A stretch of DNA of 44,822 bases from a virus. Every line of letters starts with the position of its first letter. The stretch's first letter is position 1. The stretch lies in IMG/VR virus record IMGVR_UViG_3300037261_000027, positions 1 through 44,822 of that record; one strand, given 5' to 3'. Below the pieces are notes generated by a model, which worked only from the letters and a program-made list of their open reading frames with translations, ran no database searches and was not told the origin of the DNA. Below are positions 33,108 through 40,217 of the stretch, in pieces. Both the position numbers and the translations under genes were made by a program.

Positions 33108-34738
33108 CAATATTCACCCATGTATTCAGGTTCTGGTTCTGGTTTCTTCTCGTTCGCCTTACGGAACTCTACAGCCCTTCTATGCTCCTCGGCCATGACT
33201 TCCTTTGGTGGCTTATGCGCAATAGCCTTCAATCCATCCGGCCACTTATTGAACTTCTCGTGGAAGCGATGATTGGCCCATCCTTGCTTGAATCCCCTCG
33301 TTTCTCCAATCCAGAGCATCCATCCGTAGTACTTGCGTCTCTCATCAAGTTCTGTCTTCTCTTTCTTGGCCCTTTCCTTCTTGGCCTTCTTCTCTGCTTT
33401 CTCCTTCTTGATGAATTCGGAGAACTCAGCCGATACAGCCGTCACCCCAGATGGTGCAAGGTTTTCATTCCCGCAAGCAGGACATAGTTTAGTCCGAGGA
33501 GGTATCAGGTATCCGCAATTCTTGCACTTGCGATGAGTATCAGGCTTCTTGTCACCATCGAATGCTTTTTGCTCCTTATCGTTTGGATCGTGATCATCCA
33601 AGTAATCGTGATAAATGTCTTCCGCTGGAGGCATTGCAGTCCCGTCTTCCCGCGTCAGATTTCCTCCATGATCGATAATTAGTGCATCTACTTTTGGCTC
33701 TTGCCCTGCTACTCTTTTTGATGGGTTGTCAGTCCTGAGAGCGCGTCCAATGATCTGTACCCAATCAATCTCACTCTTGATGATTCGGCAAATACCGATA
33801 ACCCTTACATCCTCATCTATTCCGGTGGTCAAAACTCCATAGTTGACGAGAATCGTGTATTTGCCTTCTCTGTACATTCGGAGCATTTTGGAGCGTTGTT
33901 TCCTGTCCATGCTTCCGTCGATGTAACCGCAAGAGATTCCATGAAGTTCAAACTCATCACGCAACTGTCGAGCATGGGCAAGACTAACAGCGTAGTAAAA
34001 CCCTGGCCGGTTCTCCCCGTATTTCAACCAGGTTTTCACCACGTCTCCAATAATCTCCTTATCGCCCATAACATTTGCTTCGTCGCGCTCGGACAGTACG
34101 CGGTTTCCCTCTTCGTTGACGTGGGTTTTCTTTCCAGCAAGATCTGGATCGACAGAGCCAACCAAATAGCGCGGCTTGACCAGATACCCTTCTTCAATCA
34201 GTTGCGCTGTGCTTTTGGTCTGGATCAGCTTCTTCCACCGTCTCCCCATCCCTTTCTTGTAGGGAGTCGCACTCAATGCGATTACAACAGTTCTGGACCA
34301 CTCCTCAGAGTCGAGAAGCTTATTAAATTCCTCCTTTTCCAAATGGACCTCATCTAAGATGACAAGATGCGGAGGGTCCATCGGTCTGTTTACTGCAGTG
34401 TGGATGCTGGCTACTTGAAGCTTCGCATCAGGGTTTGTGCGTGGATGGTCCTGCTGAATGATTCCAATGTCAGTCAGGCCCTGGCCCTCAAACTCTTCAA
34501 CGGATGGCTCGATCAGAGCATTACGTGGAACCGTAAACATGCTCTTCTTGCCCCTCTGGTAGCTACTCTTGAAGATGTTCGCAGAAAGCAAGGTCTTACC
34601 CCATCCGACAGAGGCCATGCCAATAATGCGCTTATGGCCCTGTCGGACAGCTTCTCGGCAGTCGTTGTAGAACTTTACCTGATGATCTCTCATCGGCTTG
34701 GATTCTACTTCTTGAGTCGATTCAAACAATGGGTGCAA
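33107..34738 (-). CDS. SF2 helicase with C-terminal zinc ribbon (543 aa)
   Basis: TTG start at 34738-34736, GAGGAG upstream, three bases after the previous stop. Motifs: IGMASVGWGKTLLSA (I), HLVILDEVHLEK (II), VIALSATPYKKG (III), VLTTGIDE and VQIIGRALRTD (V/VI). A four-cysteine zinc ribbon (CKNCGYLIPPRTKLCPACG) lies near residue 410, then a long lysine-rich helix and a C-terminal domain. Similar to DEAD/DEAH-type replication or recombination helicases of phages. The neighbouring second helicase suggests a two-helicase replication unit. Confidence 0.85.
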   Translation of the reverse strand: MHPLFESTQEVESKPMRDHQVKFYNDCREAVRQGHKRIIGMASVGWGKTLLSANIFKSSYQRGKKSMFTVPRNALIEPSVEEFEGQGLTDIGIIQQDHPRTNPDAKLQVASIHTAVNRPMDPPHLVILDEVHLEKEEFNKLLDSEEWSRTVVIALSATPYKKGMGRRWKKLIQTKSTAQLIEEGYLVKPRYLVGSVDPDLAGKKTHVNEEGNRVLSERDEANVMGDKEIIGDVVKTWLKYGENRPGFYYAVSLAHARQLRDEFELHGISCGYIDGSMDRKQRSKMLRMYREGKYTILVNYGVLTTGIDEDVRVIGICRIIKSEIDWVQIIGRALRTDNPSKRVAGQEPKVDALIIDHGGNLTREDGTAMPPAEDIYHDYLDDHDPNDKEQKAFDGDKKPDTHRKCKNCGYLIPPRTKLCPACGNENLAPSGVTAVSAEFSEFIKKEKAEKKAKKERAKKEKTELDERRKYYGWMLWIGETRGFKQGWANHRFHEKFNKWPDGLKAIAHKPPKEVMAEEHRRAVEFRKANEKKPEPEPEYMGEY

Positions 34739-34741
34739 GGT

Positions 34742-34906
34742 TTACTCCTCTACCCATCCAAGGGCTTCCAGTGCCGCGTCCAGTTCTTTCACTTCTGCCG
34801 CTGCTTTGTCTCGGATGGAAATAGCTTTCTCGCGTTGTTTTACGAGGTGATTGGTGGCAATGGCTACGTGACGGGGCTTCTTGATGGGTTCAGTCTTGTC
34901 TGTCAT
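34742..34906 (-). CDS. Small coiled-coil protein (54 aa)
   Basis: ATG at 34906-34904 with GAAAGGAAACC. Translates to MTDKTEPIKKPRHVAIATNH, then KQREKAISIRDKAAAEVKEL and a short acidic end. Charged and helical. The 19 bases over the start and leader are identical to those at 38433-38451 in front of another gene, so the two share control. The stop is three bases before the helicase start. Confidence 0.65.
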   Translation of the reverse strand: MTDKTEPIKKPRHVAIATNHLVKQREKAISIRDKAAAEVKELDAALEALGWVEE

Positions 34907-34922
34907 GGTTTCCTTTCGGTGA
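34904..34922 (-). promoter_or_regulatory. Duplicated translation leader, copy 1
   Basis: The 19 bases from the start codon through the ribosome binding site (plus strand CATGGTTTCCTTTCGGTGA) are identical to 38433-38451. The bases beyond it (GTGCGTTAT) resemble half of the GTGCGATATCGCAC operator. Confidence 0.6.
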
Positions 34923-34930
34923 ATGGTGCG

Positions 34931-35353
34931 TTATTTCCTCTTAATTCCCAAACGTTCGGACGCTTCCCTCTTTAGTTCGTCACGATTTTCCGGGTTAAAC
35001 ATGACTTCCATCCATCTCCGTCTCAGTTCGGTCTTGGCTTCTGGAGTCTGGAGTCGAGAGAAACATGCGGTGTTAAGTTTGGTAATCACGTCTTCCATTG
35101 AGTCCCAAAGTCTACCGTGCCATCGACCATTACAGTAGAACGCTTCTGCGATCTCTGCGCAGATTAGGCATGTTTTCGTCTGCCAGTGATCGCCATCGTT
35201 GAATCCGCTGGCTAGTTCGTAGAGAGATCTCTTAGAGATAATGCAACCGCACTCGTCGCACTCCCACTGTTCCCCAGCGTGGACGATGACGCGGCGATAT
35301 CCTGTGCATTCCCCGCCGCCGCTGAAAGTAAGGCACACTCCGCAATCGCTCAT
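34931..35353 (-). CDS. Cysteine-rich zinc finger protein (140 aa)
   Basis: ATG at 35353 with CTGGAG upstream. Three cysteine clusters: CGVC with GGGECTGYR, CDECGCII, and CLICAEIAEAFYC, which could hold two zinc ions. The C-terminal 60 residues are helical with a basic end (KREASERLGIKRK). Likely nucleic-acid binding; a restriction alleviation or regulator role is possible but not shown. Confidence 0.65.
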   Translation of the reverse strand: MSDCGVCLTFSGGGECTGYRRVIVHAGEQWECDECGCIISKRSLYELASGFNDGDHWQTKTCLICAEIAEAFYCNGRWHGRLWDSMEDVITKLNTACFSRLQTPEAKTELRRRWMEVMFNPENRDELKREASERLGIKRK

Positions 35354-35356
35354 GAT

Positions 35357-35782
35357 CTACTCCAGTTTCATAGCCGGATACTTGCCTTTGATGTTGGTTG
35401 TGAAAATGCGATAGGCGTATGGGCTGTTCCTCAACTTCATAAACTCAGCTTCGGGTACTCCCTTGTACATCCACTCCGCAGTCTTGAACTTGCAAACAAG
35501 AAAGCCTTCCACTGCGTCGTATCCTACCGCGAGAAGTTGATGGTTAGGGTCAGTGACTCCATACATGTGCAGGTCAATCGTTGGTGGTTTCTTCGGTTGG
35601 CCGCATGTCTCGAAATGTCGGACAACAGGAGATGCGGCTTGTGTCATTGAGTTGAGTACGATCTCCCTCTTTGCTGGAGTAGAGAACACGTCAACCAGTT
35701 CTTTGCAGACGGGGCAGTCGTCTACCCGAAGGTGACGATACCCCGCTTTCAGTAAGGCTTCAAAATCAATCGGGAATGCCAT
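35357..35782 (-). CDS. Zinc cluster protein with KTSC-like C-terminus (141 aa)
   Basis: ATG at 35782 with GAGGA. N-terminus has RVDDCPVCKELVDVF, a CxxC, and a later HFETCG. The last 50 residues (KTAEWMYKGVPEAEF followed by YAYRIFTTNIKGKYP) resemble the KTSC domain, a short module of unknown function. Notable because the next upstream gene starts with another KTSC-like domain. Confidence 0.65.
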   Translation of the reverse strand: MAFPIDFEALLKAGYRHLRVDDCPVCKELVDVFSTPAKREIVLNSMTQAASPVVRHFETCGQPKKPPTIDLHMYGVTDPNHQLLAVGYDAVEGFLVCKFKTAEWMYKGVPEAEFMKLRNSPYAYRIFTTNIKGKYPAMKLE

Positions 35783-35789
35783 GTGGTCC

Positions 35790-37277
35790 TCAGTAGTTGA
35801 TGGTTAGGTTGAGAATTCCACCTTTAGAAATCACATCCACGAGATATTCGACATTTGCATGGTCATCGAATATTCCAGTGTTAAGCAAAGACGAGATTGT
35901 CCCTTGATGGACTTCATTCCTGTGCTTCTCGTCTGCCGCCCTTGCTTCCGCATCATCTTGCTCTGCTTTGGCAATGGCCGCGTTCCGCAACCGTTCTGCT
36001 TCGACCGCTGCATCGGCTTGCGCCTTGGCATTGGCTTCCGCATCCTTGGCGCGTTGCTCGGCATCTTCCGCTCTGCGCTTGTCGATCTCAACCTGCCATG
36101 CGACTTCACGCTCTGCTTGCGCCTTAGCCTCTGCCGCGACGGTTGCCAGTCTGTCGGCTTCCGCACGCTTCGCTGATTCGGCCCTGAGTGCATCCAGTTC
36201 CTTCTGCTGCGCTTCCAGTTCACGGCGATTGACCAGTTCCGCTTTCAACCGCTTCAGGACGGCAGTTATTGCGCTCTCCGCTCCTACCTTGTATTCCTGC
36301 ATGGCGGAAATGTCGTAGGTTTCCAGTGTGGCGATCTTGGTCTCGATGATCGCAATACTGTCTCCGGTGAAGTCAACCATCTCCTCGATTTCCTTCACCG
36401 CACGAGCGAGTCGAATCTTCCGCGCTTCTTCCTCTTGCTCCCATGCCTTCAGATGGGCAAGAACCTCGTCCTCAATCCCTCCGACAAGTTGAACCAGACG
36501 CCGCTTCTCTGCGTCGATTGCAGCGATCTTTCGCTTGGTTGCTCCGGTGATCTCCTTGGCCCTGGCTTCGATGCCGGTACGCATCTTCTGGAGTGGGCGT
36601 GCGAACCTCTTCAACTCCGTGCGCTTAGCCTCGGTGGAGATATCGTACTTCTTTGCCTCCGCGAGATACCACTGGCGTCCTGCTTCAATCTGAGCGTCTG
36701 TGACGGCTCCAGGAGTGAAGATAATGTCATCGGCCATCGTGTCGATTACTGCTAGTGCAGATCCTCTTCCCGAGCCTTCATCATCGCTTCCGCCCAACGG
36801 TAAGCTCCCTTGCACACGTCCAACCGGGTTATCCCATCCCGAGCCATGCTTTTCGGTACGGTCATTAGGGAATGTAACGCTACCATCGCTATCTCGTCCC
36901 GCAGTGTTTTGTACGTCGCTCCCTCGTAGAACCTCCTCTGGTTCTCCAGCATGGCTTCTTGTGCGTCCGCTGACCGTTGCGCCGCCGATAGTGCTCCCCG
37001 CAGCACTTGATGCTCTATTGGTTCCGGTACTTTGTCCTGATCCATTCTCCACCTTCTCGTATGGGTATTGGTTTGGGTATTTCTTGATGTTTTCGTTGAA
37101 GTACGCGCTGATATCCTTCGCCTTCATCAATGCGCGATGAGTTGACGGTGTTACGTTCTGGTAGTGGTACTCAGACAATCCGCCAGACTTCAGCGGAAAC
37201 TTGACGCCCAGCACCTGAGCATCTGCATCGTAGCCGATCTCTGCGATCTGGCTGCTTACTACTTTCTGATAGTTCAC
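35790..37277 (-). CDS. KTSC domain joined to DUF1351-like coiled-coil protein (495 aa)
   Basis: ATG at 37277 overlaps the ERF gene stop. Residues 1-75 are a KTSC domain (KVVSSQIAEIGYDADAQ, HRALMKAKDISAYFNENIKK). Residues about 78-180 are Gly/Ser/Thr-rich filler, and this is exactly where another frame encodes a 97-residue protein. From MADDIIFTPGAV (residue 181, base 36737) comes a helical domain with FARPLQKMRTGIEARAKEIT and a long Ala/Glu/Arg coiled coil, like DUF1351 proteins of phage recombination modules. Three cistrons are possible if 36737 is a coupled start, but it has no clear ribosome binding site. Otherwise it is one fusion with a nested gene. Confidence 0.7.
   Translation of the reverse strand: MNYQKVVSSQIAEIGYDADAQVLGVKFPLKSGGLSEYHYQNVTPSTHRALMKAKDISAYFNENIKKYPNQYPYEKVENGSGQSTGTNRASSAAGSTIGGATVSGRTRSHAGEPEEVLRGSDVQNTAGRDSDGSVTFPNDRTEKHGSGWDNPVGRVQGSLPLGGSDDEGSGRGSALAVIDTMADDIIFTPGAVTDAQIEAGRQWYLAEAKKYDISTEAKRTELKRFARPLQKMRTGIEARAKEITGATKRKIAAIDAEKRRLVQLVGGIEDEVLAHLKAWEQEEEARKIRLARAVKEIEEMVDFTGDSIAIIETKIATLETYDISAMQEYKVGAESAITAVLKRLKAELVNRRELEAQQKELDALRAESAKRAEADRLATVAAEAKAQAEREVAWQVEIDKRRAEDAEQRAKDAEANAKAQADAAVEAERLRNAAIAKAEQDDAEARAADEKHRNEVHQGTISSLLNTGIFDDHANVEYLVDVISKGGILNLTINY
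36752..37045 (-). CDS. Nested gene in another frame of the KTSC/coiled-coil ORF (97 aa)
   Basis: ATG at 37045 with AAGGTGGAG, shifted one base from the host frame and wholly inside it. It has a protein-like sequence: PEPIEHQVLRGALSAAQRSA, NQRRFYEGATYKTLRDEIAM, MTVPKSMARDGITRLDVCKG and a helical acidic end. Small proteins of this style occur in phage replication modules. The host ORF is low-complexity over the same stretch, which suggests this frame is the conserved one. Stop lies 15 bases before the possible internal start at 36737. Confidence 0.68.
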   Translation of the reverse strand: MDQDKVPEPIEHQVLRGALSAAQRSADAQEAMLENQRRFYEGATYKTLRDEIAMVALHSLMTVPKSMARDGITRLDVCKGAYRWAEAMMKAREEDLH

Positions 37278-38134
37278 TGTCCATCCTCCGGTGATCCACT
37301 TACAGGTTTTCCGTCAACGTACTCCTGCCCGTCAACGAACAGAACATCTGTGATGTTGACGAAGTGTTTTCCGTTGTTGTACTTCTCTGAGATAAGGAAC
37401 TCGCACTCAATTCCAGTGCTCTCCTCGATTACCGGCCAGAGCTTATCGTCGAAGCAAGACGCTGAATCGCATCCGTTGTGCGTCCCGAGGAAGTAAACCT
37501 TAAGATACGGGTTGATTGCCTTCTTTCCGTCCGCAGCTTCCTTGCCGGGTATTTTGGCGTAGTTCTTGATGACGGTAATCAGACGATCAGGGGGGCAGAA
37601 CTTCAACTGTCCGGCCTGACCTTGCGGTTTTGGATTAGAACGGTTCCGCTCCGCTTGCGCGTCTGCCTTGATAGCTTGCGCTTTGTCTCCGTTCACCTTG
37701 GGTGTGCGGTTCCCGGCTTGTTGTGCGTCCGTGTCTTCGTCTGGAGCCACGCCGATGAATGAGCTTCCATCGTAGCGACGGAAGTAGGCAGACTCCGCAC
37801 CGAACTGCTGCGGGTCACCGTCCTCGCTAATCTCGATTCCGTCCGAGTGCATCCACTCTCCCGACTTGTGCATCAGGTAAGTGACCACGCGGAGCTTGCC
37901 GTCGATCAGGATGTGAGGCTGCGAGAAAGCGATACCCTGCGCAGACAGTTTAGGGAGCGCCATCTCCAGAATGTCTGCAAGGTCGGCATACTTGTACTCG
38001 AAGTCGTAAGGGGAATTGGTCTTCTTATTGAATCCCTTCACCTTCGCCGTCTTCTTCTTCGCCACGGTTGTATACATGGCTTGCGCTGTAGCCAGTGCTT
38101 CCGCTATCGCGGCGATGGATTCAGAATGATGCAT
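37274..38134 (-). CDS. erf: ERF-family single-strand annealing protein
   Basis: 286 residues from ATG 38134, with TGGAGA upstream; a longer frame from 38176 lacks support. The N-terminal 150 residues fit the ERF superfamily: SESIAAIAEALATAQAMYTT, YKYADLADILEMALPKLSAQ, GIAFSQPHIL, then RRYDGSSFIGVAPDEDTDAQ. ERF proteins anneal single strands during phage recombination and genome circularisation. The C-terminal half (about 190-286) looks like a separate domain with FCPPDRLITVIKNYAK and two Cys. Starts within the previous gene and ends in an ATGA overlap with the next. Confidence 0.82.
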   Translation of the reverse strand: MHHSESIAAIAEALATAQAMYTTVAKKKTAKVKGFNKKTNSPYDFEYKYADLADILEMALPKLSAQGIAFSQPHILIDGKLRVVTYLMHKSGEWMHSDGIEISEDGDPQQFGAESAYFRRYDGSSFIGVAPDEDTDAQQAGNRTPKVNGDKAQAIKADAQAERNRSNPKPQGQAGQLKFCPPDRLITVIKNYAKIPGKEAADGKKAINPYLKVYFLGTHNGCDSASCFDDKLWPVIEESTGIECEFLISEKYNNGKHFVNITDVLFVDGQEYVDGKPVSGSPEDGQ

Positions 38135-38435
38135 CGAGTTTCTCCATGGTGGGAAGTACGAGCGGAACGATTTCAACTACTGGGGCAGGTTCCGGTTCTG
38201 GCTTCGGTTTCAGTTCTTCCAGAATTTCGAAAAGGGCATCGGCGTCGATGGTGGCGCATTCGGTAACCAGTTTGATTGCCAGTTTCCGGCAGGGCTTTAT
38301 GCTGTACGAGGAGTGGAACTGGAATCCACATACCAGCAGGTGGGTCAGTTCTTCCAAGTGCTCGATCTGCTCTATGGTCTGATCAGACAGAGACAAGCCT
38401 TCGTCGATGGTTCCATCTTCTTTGAGGAATTTCAT
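38121..38435 (-). CDS. Hypothetical protein upstream of ERF (104 aa)
   Basis: ATG at 38435-38433 with GAAAGGAAACC. The longer frame from 38528 runs through the operator and is not chosen. Residues 1-75 are helical (GLSLSDQTIEQIEHLEELTH, CRKLAIKLVTECATIDADAL); the end is Pro/Glu-rich (PKPEPEPAPVVEIVPLVLP). Overlaps the ERF start by 14 bases, so likely co-translated with it. Controlled by the operator at 38451. Confidence 0.68.
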   Translation of the reverse strand: MKFLKEDGTIDEGLSLSDQTIEQIEHLEELTHLLVCGFQFHSSYSIKPCRKLAIKLVTECATIDADALFEILEELKPKPEPEPAPVVEIVPLVLPTMEKLDASF

Positions 38436-38451
38436 GGTTTCCTTTCGGTGA
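38433..38451 (-). promoter_or_regulatory. Duplicated translation leader, copy 2
   Basis: Identical over 19 bases to 34904-34922, covering start codon and ribosome binding site. Here it runs into operator copy 2. Confidence 0.6.
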
Positions 38452-38464
38452 TGCGATATCGCAC
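38451..38464. promoter_or_regulatory. Palindromic operator copy 2 (ATGCGATATCGCAC)
   Basis: One base from the perfect palindrome. It ends 15 bp before the start codon at 38435, the same spacing as copy 1. It would control the leftward recombination and helicase unit. Confidence 0.72.
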
Positions 38465-38561
38465 TAAAAGTCGAATTCGCTCCCTGCCCGTTTAGTGGTC
38501 TTATTGGTTGCCACGGTTCGGGCTGCATCTCCGGTGGGCGATAGTCTGCCGGGAGCGGAAC
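38464..38561 (-). pseudogene. Possible broken small gene between two leftward genes
   Basis: Two minus-strand frames each hold half of a phage-like reading: PLPADYRPPEMQPEP directly after the stop of the 38565-38750 gene, and, one base out of phase, NKTTKRAGSEFDF ending at the TAG at 38466-38464. Joined they would look like one short protein tail. Either an indel split it or this is coincidence. No start codon with a ribosome binding site serves it. Confidence 0.3.
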
Positions 38562-38564
38562 TGG

Positions 38565-38750
38565 TTAGACCGCTTCGGGGTCTGAAGTCCTGATCACTCG
38601 TCCTTCGATCAGGCAATAGTTCAGCGTCGGCTGCTTGTGTGCGTGGTAGCTGAAAGCCGTTTCAGCGTCTGCGCGGATCGGTTCAACATCGGATACCTGG
38701 AACTTCCCGTCTGATGGATCCCAGTACCCAACAATGTATACATGTTCCAT
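38565..38750 (-). CDS. Small hypothetical protein (61 aa)
   Basis: ATG at 38750-38748 with GAGAGGGA upstream. Sequence begins MEHVYIVGYWDPSDGKFQVS and ends VIRTSDPEAV. Compact beta-like. It is the first gene of the leftward early operon, directly below a good promoter (TTGCAA, 17 bases, CATAAT). No family recognised. Confidence 0.68.
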   Translation of the reverse strand: MEHVYIVGYWDPSDGKFQVSDVEPIRADAETAFSYHAHKQPTLNYCLIEGRVIRTSDPEAV

Positions 38751-38774
38751 TTGGTTTTCCCTCTCTGTTTACGG

Positions 38775-38803
38775 ATTATGCATGAACCATTTTAAGATTG
38801 CAA
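38775..38803 (-). promoter_or_regulatory. Leftward early promoter
   Basis: On the minus strand TTGCAA (38803-38798), 17-base spacer, CATAAT (38780-38775), about 25 bases before the first gene's start. It faces away from the repressor-like gene at 38858, like the PL and PRM pair of lambdoid phages. Confidence 0.6.
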
Positions 38804-38822
38804 GCTTTTTCTGCTTTTTTTG

Positions 38823-38857
38823 TGGACAAAATTTTAGACTCAGTATATTGTTAGCGT
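38823..38857 (+). promoter_or_regulatory. Promoter of the Cro-like gene, probably leaderless
   Basis: TGGACA at 38823-38828, TATATT at 38844-38849 (15-base spacer), ATG at 38858. No Shine-Dalgarno sequence. The predicted start of transcription falls at or next to the ATG. Confidence 0.5.
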
Positions 38858-39076
38858 ATGGCAAACTTGAATCGTAGTGAAGTGATTGATCTATTGAGGA
38901 AAAGGCAGGGAAGGCTACCGCTCAGAGCATACGGTGAGACTATCGGATGTTGTGCGTCGTACCTTTCTGATCTGTACCTTGGGAAACGTGATCCTGGTCG
39001 AAAGATTTTGGGTTTCCTTGGGTATGAGGCAGTCAAAACCACTCAGGTAGTCTATCGGGCAAAGAGAGTACGATGA
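38858..39076 (+). CDS. Cro/C1-like helix-turn-helix regulator (72 aa)
   Basis: Residues about 20-45 (GRLPLRAYGETIGCCASYLS and DLYLGKRDPG) form the helix-turn-helix of the Cro/C1 type, with the LRxYAExxGxSxxYLSxLxxG spacing. The short C-terminal tail is basic (VVYRAKRVR). No ribosome binding site; probably leaderless. It lies at the divergent switch between leftward and rightward early genes and is a candidate to bind the ATTATC repeats or the GTGCGATATCGCAC sites. The stop overlaps the next start. Confidence 0.72.
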   Translation: MANLNRSEVIDLLRKRQGRLPLRAYGETIGCCASYLSDLYLGKRDPGRKILGFLGYEAVKTTQVVYRAKRVR

Positions 39077-39231
39077 CCACCACTCAAACACACACCGTAG
39101 ATGAACTTGTATCATTCATTCAACGCAAACTTGCAGAGGAGAAACGTGTCCGAGTCCAGCGAGATAACGGGACCACTCATAAAGATGATCCGCCAGATGG
39201 GAATCCTTTGCCTTCGAATGAACAGCGGTAA
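39073..39231 (+). CDS. Small hypothetical protein overlapping the nuclease gene (52 aa)
   Basis: ATGA overlap with the regulator gene. First half is plausible (MTTTQTHTVDELVSFIQRKL followed by AEEKRVRVQ), while the second half is Pro/Asn/Asp-rich and coincides with the start of the next gene in another frame (86-bp overlap). May serve to bring ribosomes to the nuclease start. Confidence 0.5.
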   Translation: MTTTQTHTVDELVSFIQRKLAEEKRVRVQRDNGTTHKDDPPDGNPLPSNEQR

Positions 39232-39457
39232 AGTGAAAGTGCGCGGTGGATGGATGCAACTCCACGAGAAGGGTACGGCTGATATTCTCTGCTTTCCTCG
39301 TGGCCGCGTTGTTTGGATCGAGACAAAGGATGTAGTCAAGGACTTCCACAAAGAGCAGCGTGAGGCCCAGGGATCGTTCCGCGATACGGTTGTAGCCATT
39401 GGGCATGAGTACCATTTGGTCAGAAGTATAGACGAAGGATTGGAGGCAGTACGTTGA
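39146..39457 (+). CDS. VRR-NUC domain nuclease (103 aa)
   Basis: GTG start at 39146 with AGAGGAGAAAC at ideal spacing; the upstream ATG at 39101 lacks one. The compact VRR-NUC fold is visible: ITGPLIKMIRQMGILCLRMN, then GTADILCFPRGRVVWIETKD with the Asp and the Glu-x-Lys active site, then DFHKEQREAQGSF. These stand-alone modules are Holliday-junction or flap-type nucleases of phages and may debranch recombination intermediates with the ERF protein. Confidence 0.82.
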   Translation: MSESSEITGPLIKMIRQMGILCLRMNSGKVKVRGGWMQLHEKGTADILCFPRGRVVWIETKDVVKDFHKEQREAQGSFRDTVVAIGHEYHLVRSIDEGLEAVR

Positions 39458-39720
39458 ATCACATGCATGTCACTGATGAACCGTTCGATCTTGGCTTAGT
39501 CGCTGAGAATTCACCAGATGAACCACTAGCATATTCACCAGAACCAAAGTGTTGTTGCGTTCGCTCGATGGTGCTTGATGGGGTTGAGTATGAAGTGAAA
39601 GCACCCACTAGCGCAGGATGTAGGATTCATGGGCATATAAATGCAGAGGCGCGATGGGTTCCACAGTTCAAACTTGGCGCTAGCTCAAGAGAGAAAGCGC
39701 AACGCACACGGACGAAGTAA
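39454..39720 (+). CDS. Cysteine-containing hypothetical protein (88 aa)
   Basis: TTG start at 39454 with GGAGGCAG, overlapping the nuclease stop; an ATG three codons later is an alternative. Contains KCCCVRSMVLDGVEYEV and a CRIHGH, a possible metal site. C-terminus basic (SSREKAQRTRTK). No family recognised. Confidence 0.6.
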   Translation: MNHMHVTDEPFDLGLVAENSPDEPLAYSPEPKCCCVRSMVLDGVEYEVKAPTSAGCRIHGHINAEARWVPQFKLGASSREKAQRTRTK

Positions 39721-39730
39721 TCATGCCGAT

Positions 39731-39744
39731 GGCACTACGGTGCC
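39731..39744. repeat. Hairpin-family repeat copy f (GGCACTACGGTGCC)
   Basis: Perfect GGCAC/GTGCC stem with TACG loop in the 44 bp before the ASCH gene. Its reverse complement is the family consensus GGCACCGTAGTGCC. Together with copy d it brackets the ASCH gene. Confidence 0.75.
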
Positions 39745-39764
39745 TGAATGAAAGAGGGATTTTG

Positions 39765-40205
39765 ATGAAGGCTTTGAGCGTAAGAGCGCCGTGGTGGTGG
39801 GCAATACTCCACGGGAAACCAATTGAAAATCGAGATTGGTACACCAACTTCCGTGGACCTGTACTCCTCCATGCAAGCAAGTTCTGGAAGGATGTAGATG
39901 TTCTGGGCGACTGGAACGATGTCCTGGACATGGCCGAAGACGATGGGATTGATTTCCCTAGCGATTGGCCGAAAGAAGAGATGCAAGAGAAGTCTGGATG
40001 CATCGTTGGCAAGGTCACAATTGTGGACTGTGTGCGCAGCCATCCGAGCTCGTTCTTTGTCGGCGAGTGGGGCTTTGTCTTGCGCGATCCAGTGATATTC
40101 GAGAATCCTATCCCATTCAAGGGTGCTCTCGGTTTCTTCAATGTTCCTGATGAGCTTTTAGTCGGGCACCGTCGCGATACCCACTGTGAACCATGTAAAC
40201 AATGA
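39765..40205 (+). CDS. ASCH domain protein (146 aa)
   Basis: ATG at 39765 after AGAGGGA; the longer frame from 39723 crosses hairpin f and is not chosen. Typical ASCH start MKALSVRAPWWWAILHGKPI, then ENRDWYTNFRGPVLLHASK, and GALGFFNVPDELL near the end. ASCH domains bind RNA or modified nucleosides; in phages they may act in RNA control. The final 15 residues are coded by hairpin copy d and are not part of the usual family end. Confidence 0.85.
   Translation: MKALSVRAPWWWAILHGKPIENRDWYTNFRGPVLLHASKFWKDVDVLGDWNDVLDMAEDDGIDFPSDWPKEEMQEKSGCIVGKVTIVDCVRSHPSSFFVGEWGFVLRDPVIFENPIPFKGALGFFNVPDELLVGHRRDTHCEPCKQ
40165..40185. repeat. Hairpin-family repeat copy d
   Basis: GGCACCGTCGCGATACCCAC plus T, inverted and 20 of 21 identical to 29709-29729. 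It lies in the last codons of the ASCH gene, beyond the conserved domain, as if the element had been added at the gene end. Confidence 0.75.
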
Positions 40206-40217
40206 AGGAGTACGGAA

